This document shows positions 1-6,284 of a DNA stretch of 13,099 bases, one piece after another. The translations under genes and the position numbers were made by a program. Location: contig JAVBPG010000011.1 of assembly GCA_031549685.1 (NCBI GenBank), forward strand, positions 1 to 13,099. Direction: 5' to 3'. Numbering within the stretch: the stretch's first letter is position 1; every line of letters begins with the position of its first letter. The stretch is from JAITMY01 sp031549685 (GTDB taxonomy: Bacteria > Bacteroidota > Bacteroidia > Bacteroidales > UBA932). The notes beneath the pieces are model-generated. The model had not been told where the DNA came from, ran no database searches, and saw nothing but the letters and a program-made list of their open reading frames with translations.

Positions 1-2
1 AG

Positions 3-614
3 GTTGTTAACTACTCCTCAGACGAATACCGCATATCGCTCCGCTGGCTGTTGATCCTTGTTCTCATTTTCGGAATACAAATTATCGTTACCATGGGAAT
101 GTGCCTGTCCGGTTTCGGAAAAAACCTCGGACAAGTAACAAGCCCCTTGTTGCTTATATTTATCATTCTGTTCATCTGGCAAATGACGTTGATGACCTAC
201 AACATACTGAACGGCAACTTTGAGATTGTTGCCAACGGTAATAGCTGCGTATCGGTTACGGACAAAAAGGGGGGAAATAATGTACAGCCGACAGAACAGC
301 CGGATTCATTTAAGCAGAGGCTGGAGGGGTATATTGAGGGTAATAAGCTATATCTGAAGCCCGACCTGCGAATTACGGAGTTGACCGCTTCGCTGGCAAC
401 GAGCAGAACCTACCTGTCGACATTTATAAATGAAACTTACGGCATGAATTTTTGCCGCTTCATTAACTCGTTCCGCTTGAAGGAGTATGAACGTCTTCGG
501 ACGGATGATAGCAACCGGGAATACTCCAATACCGAGCTGGCGCTTCGGGCGGGTTTTTCCAACTATGTAGGCTTATACCGGGCGCAATCCTACCAGAAAA
601 AACTATTAGGCTGA
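3..614 (+). CDS. Membrane-anchored AraC-family transcriptional regulator, N-terminally truncated by the window edge
   Basis: The reading frame is open to the left edge, so the true start lies outside; about 203 residues are visible. Two hydrophobic segments (about residues 16-38 and 45-65 of the visible part) are followed by a polar linker and a C-terminal AraC-type DNA-binding domain (about residues 100-203). In that domain, 'ITELTASLATSRTYLSTFINETYG' style helix-turn-helix spacing and a second helix with 'ELALRAGFSNY' are recognisable. Bacteroidota have many such proteins, in which a multi-span membrane part is joined to an AraC domain; they are thought to sense envelope or small-molecule signals at the inner membrane. 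The signal and target genes cannot be told from here. The next gene is convergent, so context gives no hint of target. The family call is firm; physiological role is unknown. Confidence 0.85.
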   Translation, partial: VVNYSSDEYRISLRWLLILVLIFGIQIIVTMGMCLSGFGKNLGQVTSPLLLIFIILFIWQMTLMTYNILNGNFEIVANGNSCVSVTDKKGGNNVQPTEQPDSFKQRLEGYIEGNKLYLKPDLRITELTASLATSRTYLSTFINETYGMNFCRFINSFRLKEYERLRTDDSNREYSNTELALRAGFSNYVGLYRAQSYQKKLLG

Positions 615-665
615 CTTGTGCTGATATGTGATTTTTTTGGATTTATGCGATTGTGGTGGGTAAGT

Positions 666-688
666 AAAAAGGCGAGGCATCTCCTCGC
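666..688 (-). terminator. Distal intrinsic terminator downstream of the AsmA-like gene
   Basis: Read on the minus strand, a perfect 6-bp stem (gcgagg / cctcgc, 5-nt loop) is followed by CTTTTTAC. It lies downstream of another terminator-like hairpin with the same tail, so the two look like a tandem pair ending minus-strand transcription before the convergent regulator gene. Confidence 0.6.
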
Positions 689-704
689 AAACGCAAAATG
701 CTGT

Positions 705-736
705 AAAAAGTAAAAAGCGGAACTACAAATTCCGCT
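705..736 (-). terminator. Proximal intrinsic terminator downstream of the AsmA-like gene
   Basis: On the minus strand a perfect 7-bp stem (agcggaa / ttccgct, 7-nt loop) is followed by TTTTACTTTTTAC. The position, 84 nt past the AsmA stop codon, and the T-rich tail fit Rho-independent termination. Confidence 0.7.
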
Positions 737-742
737 TACCAT

Positions 743-771
743 GAGATTGCTTCGCTTTGCTCGCAATGACG
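743..771 (+). repeat. Solitary half-copy of the dispersed cattgcgag/caatctc palindrome
   Basis: These 29 bases are identical to the right arm of the palindrome at 12903-12987 (positions 12959-12987). No matching left arm is present upstream, so this is a half element. It sits between two convergent genes, inside a region that otherwise only carries terminators. Confidence 0.8.
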
Positions 772-819
772 GCGAGGCGCGCGGTGGCAAAATTGTCCCT
801 TGCCCCTTGTCAATTAAAA

Positions 820-3282
820 TTACTCCTCCCACTCTATTTGCACCGCCGGGGCGGACTTCTTTTTCTCCTCCTTGGGCTGAGGCTTTTCGGGCTTTTTTTC
901 CTCCCTGGGCTCCTCCTCCCAGCTTATCTCCACCTTATCGGGCTGCGGTGGCGCTGAGGGCGTGGTGGCGGTGCCGCCTTGCGGCTTGCCTGAGCTGGCG
1001 CGAATTTCGTCGGCCTCGCGCTGCAGCTTTTTTTCAAAATTTTTGCTCCACTCCTCCGAGTCGTGGCTCACATCTACCTTGCCATTTTTGCTCGTAAAGC
1101 GCAGGAAGAGCTTCGTTTTATCCTCGCGGATGGGGTTTTCGATGTTCTTGCTTTTTTGGCGCAGCAGCTCGCTGACAAACAGCGTGAGGTGGTAGTCGAA
1201 GTCGCCGCTGAACTCCTGCCTCCCCGAAACGTAGGTGTTGAGCGCCGTGGAGCGAATTTCCATTTTAGGAATGGTAATGGCGCCGTTGGCTATGCCAATG
1301 CTGTTGCGCAGCGCCGAGAACTTCACATCCTGCAGCAGCTTGGGCTTGATGTACTTCGACAGCGGCAGTATGGGCTCAAACTCCACCAGCTGCCCGTTGC
1401 TGATGGTAAAATCGAGCGTTCCCTCCATGCTTTTGGTGTCCAAGCCTTTTTCGTCGAAGGCGGAGCGGAGCCGGAGGTTGCCCTCGGCCGAGCCCAAAAT
1501 ACTGCCCTCTTTTAGCTTAAACTGTTTGTGTAGAAATTTAAATTTAAGTATTTCTAAATCAGAGAAATATAAATTCATATTAAGGTTTTTATTTTCGCCC
1601 TCGGGCATGCCTATTTTTACCTCGCCGCTCAGCTTGCTGCCGTACACGGTGGTGGTAAGCTTGCCGACGGTTACGCCCGCCTTGTCGTAGTAAACGTTGG
1701 CTGAGGTGTTGAGAAAGCTTTCATTCAGCAGCAGCATTTCTTTGGCCTGCGCGTCAACGACGGCGCGGATGCTCAGCTTGCCGTTGTCGTTGCCCTCCTG
1801 CGCCATAAGCTTATCGAGGTTCAGCTCCTCGGCGTTAATGCGGCCGCTGATGTCGAGCGTGCCCGCCGCGGTGCTGTCGAGCATGGGCGGCAGATAGCCC
1901 TTAATTTTTCCCTCAAAATCGCCGGTAAACACCTGGCTCTCGACGCTTATGCGCGCGGTTGCGCTTTCCTTGCCGGCAAAAATTTCGCCGTTTACCAGGT
2001 ATTCGCTTTCCAAAACAAGCGCTTTTAACCCGCTTGCCTGGGCCAGCACCTCCAGCTGCTCAATGTCGTCGAGTTTGGCCGAGGCGGCCTTTAGCCGCAG
2101 GTTACCCACCACCTCGCCCTCAGGCAGGGTGGCTATTTTCAGCGTTTTTACATCGCCCTTAAAGGTGGCGTCGGCGCTGTAGCGCGGTGCGCTGAAGTTG
2201 GCTATGGCGGCGCTGCCGCCCAGCTCAAAGTCGAGGTAACGCACATTCGCCTTCAAGAATTCACAGCTGTAACATTCAGAGCAATTTATATCATTGCTTT
2301 GCAATAAATAGTTTAGGTGAGCAACGCTGATATTTTCGGCCCCCTGCAGCTTTACGCTTCCGTGCGAAAGGCTTCCGCTGCTGCTGATTTTTATTTTCCC
2401 CCTCTCCGAAAGGCTTCCGCTTAAGTTCAGGCTAATGTCGGACTTTCCGCTGGCGCCCTCCAGCTCCTTTAGGGCGGCGTACCGGCGCACCAGAGGCAAG
2501 GTTTTTTCGAGGTTTAACCCCTTGGTGTTAAGCGTTACATCCAACTTTCCAAAGGGTTGCAGGCCCAGCTCGCCGGCGGCGCTCAGCCGTACGCCCTCCG
2601 CGTTGAGCTTGCTGTGGCCAAGGGTAAGGGTTCCCCCGGCATATTTTCCCGTGGCCTCAAGCGCAATGCCGGTGCGGGGCAGCGTGTTTTTACCCTTGGC
2701 GTCGAGCAGCTCAAAGGCTAAACTTCCCTTTGCCTTGATCTGCAATCCCTTATTGGACGAGAGCTGTAGCGAAATTTTTTCGAGGCTGGTTTTCGAAATT
2801 TTTTGGGCATCCTGTACGTACACCGTAAAATTTTCTACGGCCAGGTGCTTGACTCCGGCGAGCGCCTGCTCAACGTCAAGCTCTTTGTCAACCTTGGCTT
2901 TTTTACGCGCCGGGCGCAGCAGCAGGCTGCCGTTGCTTATGCTTATTTTTTCGATTTTCAGCTCCTTGCGCAGCACAAACGACAAAAGGTCAACCTCCAC
3001 GCCCACCTGCGCCGCCTGTGCCGAAAACGCATTGGCCGATACATCCTCCACCTTTGATTTTACCTCCACGCTGTCGAAGCGCAGGCTTGTTTTGGTAAGG
3101 TTGCGCGAGAGCCGCCAGTGGGCGCGGCTTGCGTTAAAATCAATGTCGTTGTTTTGGGCCACGGTGGATAGCACGGCCTTAACTATCTCGTTGCGGTAGG
3201 CCACGGCCATGGCCACGCAGGTGCCGGCCAGTACGATAACAAGCCCAGCGAAAATAAGCGCATATTTAACAGTCGATTTCAT
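820..3282 (-). CDS. AsmA-like family envelope protein (820 aa)
   Basis: A large protein with an N-terminal membrane anchor (about residues 7-29), then a long beta-rich region typical of AsmA and related proteins. It has an AsmA-like N-terminal stretch near residues 60-120 and the conserved C-terminal AsmA block at about 620-745 ('SMEGTLDFTISNGQLVEFEP', 'ITIPKMEIRS'). AsmA-like proteins act in the inner membrane and periplasm, and larger relatives (TamB, YhdP) are implicated in lipid transfer to the outer membrane; this specific role is inferred. The last 60 residues are a Pro/Glu/Lys-rich tail with two similar WEE motifs (783-791 and 814-820). A C-x2-C-x2-C cluster lies at residues 334-340. 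I chose the start at 3282 rather than an upstream ATG at 3324, because it gives a clean short positive N-terminus before the membrane segment and leaves room for a promoter. It is divergent from the bactofilin gene. Confidence 0.85.
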   Translation of the reverse strand: MKSTVKYALIFAGLVIVLAGTCVAMAVAYRNEIVKAVLSTVAQNNDIDFNASRAHWRLSRNLTKTSLRFDSVEVKSKVEDVSANAFSAQAAQVGVEVDLLSFVLRKELKIEKISISNGSLLLRPARKKAKVDKELDVEQALAGVKHLAVENFTVYVQDAQKISKTSLEKISLQLSSNKGLQIKAKGSLAFELLDAKGKNTLPRTGIALEATGKYAGGTLTLGHSKLNAEGVRLSAAGELGLQPFGKLDVTLNTKGLNLEKTLPLVRRYAALKELEGASGKSDISLNLSGSLSERGKIKISSSGSLSHGSVKLQGAENISVAHLNYLLQSNDINCSECYSCEFLKANVRYLDFELGGSAAIANFSAPRYSADATFKGDVKTLKIATLPEGEVVGNLRLKAASAKLDDIEQLEVLAQASGLKALVLESEYLVNGEIFAGKESATARISVESQVFTGDFEGKIKGYLPPMLDSTAAGTLDISGRINAEELNLDKLMAQEGNDNGKLSIRAVVDAQAKEMLLLNESFLNTSANVYYDKAGVTVGKLTTTVYGSKLSGEVKIGMPEGENKNLNMNLYFSDLEILKFKFLHKQFKLKEGSILGSAEGNLRLRSAFDEKGLDTKSMEGTLDFTISNGQLVEFEPILPLSKYIKPKLLQDVKFSALRNSIGIANGAITIPKMEIRSTALNTYVSGRQEFSGDFDYHLTLFVSELLRQKSKNIENPIREDKTKLFLRFTSKNGKVDVSHDSEEWSKNFEKKLQREADEIRASSGKPQGGTATTPSAPPQPDKVEISWEEEPREEKKPEKPQPKEEKKKSAPAVQIEWEE

Positions 3283-3323
3283 GAAATGAGGCGGACGGTG
3301 GGTTTTTAAGAATATTTTTACCA

Positions 3324-3331
3324 CGAAAGTA
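3324..3331 (-). promoter_or_regulatory. Candidate -7 promoter element for the AsmA-like gene
   Basis: On the minus strand the sequence TACTTTCG differs by one base from the Bacteroidota -7 consensus TAnnTTTG and lies about 40 nt before the chosen start codon. I see no convincing -33 element. Its position overlaps the longer alternative start at 3324, which supports the shorter protein. Confidence 0.35.
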
Positions 3332-3343
3332 AGAAAATAGCAT

Positions 3344-3351
3344 TACATTTG
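3344..3351 (+). promoter_or_regulatory. -7 promoter element for the bactofilin gene
   Basis: TACATTTG matches the Bacteroidota -7 consensus TAnnTTTG exactly and ends 27 nt before the ATG, giving a short leader. The -33 element is weak: a TTTTA lies about 23 nt upstream. Confidence 0.6.
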
Positions 3352-3378
3352 CGTTCGTATTCATAAAAAATAAGCGTT

Positions 3379-3750
3379 ATGGCAAAAACTCCCGAGCCCG
3401 AAGTAGCCTCGAACGGCATTAACCGAATTTGCGCCGGAACAACATTTGTAGGCAACATTACAGCTGTAGGCGACATTCGCATTGACGGTGTGCTGGAAGG
3501 AAATCTTACCACCAAGGGCAAGCTGGTGGTGGGCGAGGGCGGCCGCATCAAGGGCGATGTAATAAGCAAAAATGCTGATGTGTTGGGTGTTATAGAGGGT
3601 AAGGTTACAGCCACCGAATCGCTGACGCTGCGCGCCACTTCGCGCATTACGGGCGATGCCACCATGTCGCGCATCCTCATTGAGGTGGGCGCCGTGTTTG
3701 TGGGCTACTGCAACATGCCGAGCGAGGGCGGCGAAAAAAACGGGAAGTAG
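3379..3750 (+). CDS. Bactofilin (polymer-forming cytoskeletal protein, DUF583 family)
   Basis: The 123-residue product has the bactofilin core at about residues 20-112: short glycine-turn beta repeats such as 'GDIRIDGVLEGNLTTKGKLV' and 'ISKNADVLGVIEGKV', expected to fold as a right-handed beta helix. Bactofilins polymerise without nucleotide into filaments or sheets, often at the inner face of the membrane, and can organise peptidoglycan enzymes and cell shape. The short N-terminal tail (MAKTPEPE...) and short Gly/Lys C-terminal tail are normal for the family. The gene is monocistronic by sequence: its own promoter is at 3344-3351 and a strong terminator begins 37 nt after the stop. The M23 endopeptidase gene often found beside bactofilins is absent here; its divergent neighbour is an AsmA-like protein. 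Confidence 0.92.
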   Translation: MAKTPEPEVASNGINRICAGTTFVGNITAVGDIRIDGVLEGNLTTKGKLVVGEGGRIKGDVISKNADVLGVIEGKVTATESLTLRATSRITGDATMSRILIEVGAVFVGYCNMPSEGGEKNGK

Positions 3751-3786
3751 AAAACGACGATACTTCAATAGTAAGATCTTTGTCAG

Positions 3787-3812
3787 GCGGCATTTGTTGT
3801 GCCGCTTTTTTT
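3787..3812 (+). terminator. Intrinsic terminator of the bactofilin gene
   Basis: A perfect 6-bp stem (gcggca / tgccgc, 7-nt loop) is followed directly by seven T residues, 37 nt after the bactofilin stop codon. Confidence 0.85.
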
Positions 3813-3825
3813 ATTTGGAGGAAGA

Positions 3826-3868
3826 AAGCCGAAACGTAGTTCGAAGGAGTCAATTACACATTCGGCTT
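3826..3868 (-). terminator. Possible weak terminator downstream of the TldD-like gene
   Basis: An 8-bp perfect inverted repeat (aagccgaa / ttcggctt) with a 27-nt loop lies just past the TldD stop on the minus strand, followed by a T/C-rich rather than pure T tail. The long loop makes termination uncertain. Confidence 0.3.
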
Positions 3869-3896
3869 AACCCAAGGCTGTTACGCCGGAGACTTT

Positions 3897-5582
3897 TTAC
3901 TCGCACTCCGCGGGCTTGGGCAGCAGCGGCGGCGCGGTTTGCGACTTCGACTTTTTCTGCACCTCAATCATGCGCACCAGCAGCGACGGCGCGATGGCTG
4001 TTACCGGTACGCTGCCGCTCTCGGCCCCGCACATGCCGGTAAACACGGCGTAATCGTTGCCCGTACACTCTATTTGCGAAAACATGGCCAGCGGTGTTCC
4101 CACTAAGTCCACGCCGCGCACCAGCTCGTCGGGGCGGCCGTCCACGTACACGCGGTACACTTCGGTGGGCGTTACGTTAAACGAGTTGGGCATGTAGCGC
4201 CCCGTGGTGGTAAAGCCGCCCACCACCGAGGCAAAGTAGTAGCCGTACTCCTTGCCCTGGCGCCGCGCCTCCTCGCGCAGATTGTTTTTTAATTCGCTGT
4301 TGGAAAGGGTGTTATTGCTTTCCACCAGAAGGTTTGATTGACGCGTTGTGGGCTGCTTTCCTATTTCGGCGCGGGCGTGCCCGTTGCTCGCCGGAAAACC
4401 CTCAATGGGCGTGCGCGACATCAGAAAATTTTTCAAAACGCCATCCTTCACCACCTCCACCTTTTGCGCCTTGACGCCTTCCTCGTCGAAGCGGTAAAAG
4501 CCGTTGAGGTCGGTGCCCTTGAAGCGGTTCAGGGTGGGATCCATGCTTACCGACAGGTAGGCCGGAAGCACGGGTTCGCCCACCATTTTCTTAAAGGTTT
4601 GCCCGTCGGACTCGCTGCGCATTTTTTGCCCCTCGATGCGGTGCCCGAATATTTCGTGAAAAAACACCCCGGCGGCCGATGCCGAAAGAATGGCGGGGCC
4701 GGAGTAGGGCTCTACCTCCGATGCAACCTTTAGCAGAGATAGTTTATTTGAAATATCTAATACAGCATTAGCTATAATGCTGTCATGCGGCAAATCATCG
4801 GGCGAAAAGGCGAAGAACGTTTTTTGCAGCGGCAGCTCCATGCCGTTGTCGGCCTTTACCAGCGCCGATATGCTCAGCTGGGCGTAGCGCTGGTTTTGCA
4901 CTACCTCGGTACCCTCCGACGAGACAAAGTATTTGCGCTCTATGCGGTGCGAAAAGCTTACGCCTCCGTACACCAAATCTTTATTTGAAGTAAAGATTTT
5001 TGAAAATATCTTTACCTTACTTTCCCACAATTTTTTATCAACATTAAAAACGGGCCTTTCCTCCACGTATTTTTCAACCGCTGCGGGCGAAAAATCGGGC
5101 GAGCTGTCGGTTTCCTTTACGCGGGTGGCCATGTTGGCCTTTACCTTTTCGTAGCGGTTTTGCGCCGACTTATACTCGGCGTCGATGGCGTGCCAAATTT
5201 TTTGTCGCACGGCCAAGTCGTTGTCCTCGTAGGGCAGGCGGTAGGCGCCTCCGCCCTCGTTGTTGACCGACGAAGAACTGTGGCTGCCACGCAGCTCGTG
5301 CGTGTTGTCGCGCTCGTAGCTGCCTATGCGGACGGCTGGCGTAAGCAGCCGCGAGCGCTGCACATCGCTGCCCTGCAGCGCGCCGAATACGGCGGAGGCG
5401 TAGCAGCTGTGCTCGTCCTCCACGCGCAGGCTGAGGTAGTAGGGCGGATTTTCGGTGCTTTGCAGGGCCTCAAACTCACGGTTGAGCTCATCCTTGAGCG
5501 TTTGCAGCAGCGGATCGGAGGCGGCCGGGAGGTGCAGGGAGGTGGCGAGGAGGGCGAGCGAAAAAATGGTGCGCTTGAGCAT
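3897..5582 (-). CDS. Exported TldD/PmbA-family metalloprotease
   Basis: A 561-residue protein with the TldD zinc-site motif H309-E310-I-F-G-H314 (HExxxH). Near the C-terminus is a Cys518 in 'GMCGAESGSVPV', matching the position of the metal-ligand cysteine known in TldD. TldD proteins with their partner TldE/PmbA degrade unfolded peptides and mature microcins and CcdA. Unlike cytoplasmic E. coli TldD, this one starts with a good signal peptide (residues 1-21, cut near PAAS), so it probably works in the periplasm or beyond. It is also longer than E. coli TldD, mainly through extra sequence before the catalytic part. No PmbA-like partner gene is in the window. It is the last of three minus-strand genes for exported proteins, 102 bp after the DUF4251 gene. 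Family assignment is strong; substrate is unknown. Confidence 0.88.
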   Translation of the reverse strand: MLKRTIFSLALLATSLHLPAASDPLLQTLKDELNREFEALQSTENPPYYLSLRVEDEHSCYASAVFGALQGSDVQRSRLLTPAVRIGSYERDNTHELRGSHSSSSVNNEGGGAYRLPYEDNDLAVRQKIWHAIDAEYKSAQNRYEKVKANMATRVKETDSSPDFSPAAVEKYVEERPVFNVDKKLWESKVKIFSKIFTSNKDLVYGGVSFSHRIERKYFVSSEGTEVVQNQRYAQLSISALVKADNGMELPLQKTFFAFSPDDLPHDSIIANAVLDISNKLSLLKVASEVEPYSGPAILSASAAGVFFHEIFGHRIEGQKMRSESDGQTFKKMVGEPVLPAYLSVSMDPTLNRFKGTDLNGFYRFDEEGVKAQKVEVVKDGVLKNFLMSRTPIEGFPASNGHARAEIGKQPTTRQSNLLVESNNTLSNSELKNNLREEARRQGKEYGYYFASVVGGFTTTGRYMPNSFNVTPTEVYRVYVDGRPDELVRGVDLVGTPLAMFSQIECTGNDYAVFTGMCGAESGSVPVTAIAPSLLVRMIEVQKKSKSQTAPPLLPKPAECE

Positions 5583-5607
5583 AGGCTAAGTGTTGTAGGT
5601 GATTGTC

Positions 5608-5634
5608 GATTTTTGATTGCTGATTTTTGATTGC
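5608..5634. repeat. Two-copy tandem repeat, 14-bp period
   Basis: The 13-mer gatttttgattgc occurs twice in a row, separated by one base, in the gap between the TldD and DUF4251 genes. It has no clear role and may be slippage-prone sequence. Confidence 0.6.
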
Positions 5635-5684
5635 CGCAAATCGCACAAATCAGCGCGAAACAGCAATATGGCAAGTTGAAAATT

Positions 5685-6188
5685 CTACTTCTGAGGTGGC
5701 TTTTCCGGCAGCGCCAGCTCGCCGCTGTACGAAATAAAGCTGGAGAGCAGCGGCGTTACGTTGATGCTGGCGTAGCCGGTGGCGCCAACGGTTATAAACA
5801 CCTTGTAGGTATCACGGGGCGATTTTATTTCAAACGAAATTTCGTAGCCGTTTTGCGCGTTGCCGGTTATTTTATAATCGCGCAGGGGCTCGGCAAACTT
5901 AATGCCGCCCTCGGTATTGCCGTAGGCGGTGGCGCTGTAGGCTTCGCCAAAGTAGGGCAAAAAGGCAAAGGCTGAATCGGCGCGAACCGCAAAATCGTAA
6001 CCTCCGCTGAGCGCGCGCGGTGTCATTTTTACAGGGTTGGCGTAGCTGACGGCGATGCGGAAATTTTTAGCCTCTACCGCCTGTTGTACCTTGAGCTGCC
6101 GCTCGACCTGCTGTGCTTTGGTAAACGATGCGCATGAAAACAAGGAGATTAGCAAAATGCAGATCAGCGCGTGTAACATGGTTTTCAT
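5685..6188 (-). CDS. DUF4251 domain-containing lipoprotein
   Basis: The 167-residue product begins with a lipoprotein signal peptide ending in the lipobox-like L-F-S-C at residues 16-19, so it is probably lipid-anchored in the envelope. The rest (about residues 40-160) matches the DUF4251 pattern common in Bacteroidota: 'ADSAFAFLPYFGEAYSA', then 'GGIKFAEPLRDYKIT', then 'YEISFEIKSPRDTYKVFITV'. The molecular function of DUF4251 is not known. I chose the start at 6188 because an upstream in-frame ATG at 6260 would bury the signal peptide behind 24 residues. The gene lies 96 bp downstream of the esterase gene and 102 bp upstream of the TldD gene on the same strand; no strong terminator separates them, so partial co-transcription is possible. 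Confidence 0.85.
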   Translation of the reverse strand: MKTMLHALICILLISLFSCASFTKAQQVERQLKVQQAVEAKNFRIAVSYANPVKMTPRALSGGYDFAVRADSAFAFLPYFGEAYSATAYGNTEGGIKFAEPLRDYKITGNAQNGYEISFEIKSPRDTYKVFITVGATGYASINVTPLLSSFISYSGELALPEKPPQK

Positions 6189-6211
6189 AGCTGTGCATGA
6201 TTTTTGTTTTA

Positions 6212-6219
6212 CGAAAATA
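6212..6219 (-). promoter_or_regulatory. Candidate -7 promoter element for the DUF4251 gene
   Basis: TATTTTCG on the minus strand is one mismatch from TAnnTTTG and lies 23 nt before the chosen start. The -33 region is not convincing; a TTTG lies at 6245-6248, rather far away. Confidence 0.3.
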
Positions 6220-6284
6220 CGGCAAATATTGCACTCTTGTCCGGCAAAAATCCGCTGCAAAGCTTGTTTTTCTTAAAAAACCTG

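Noticed and set aside
741..1097. 118-codon frame starting in the dispersed repeat
   Set aside because: Its start codon is in the repeat arm and the rest is antisense to the AsmA-like gene's Pro/Glu tail.
2435..3199. 254-codon open frame on the plus strand inside the AsmA-like gene
   Set aside because: It is antisense to a gene with clear family features, is rich in Ser/Arg/Pro from reversed codons, and resembles no protein family.
3283..3324. Longer start for the AsmA-like protein at 3324
   Set aside because: It would put 14 extra residues before the membrane anchor and overlaps the likely promoter box at 3324-3331.
5160..5630. 156-codon open frame on the plus strand opposite the start of the TldD gene
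   Set aside because: It is antisense to the well-supported TldD reading frame and has the Val/Gly/Ala/Arg-rich composition of a shadow frame.
6189..6260. Longer start for the DUF4251 lipoprotein at 6260
   Set aside because: It would place 24 residues before an otherwise textbook lipoprotein signal peptide.
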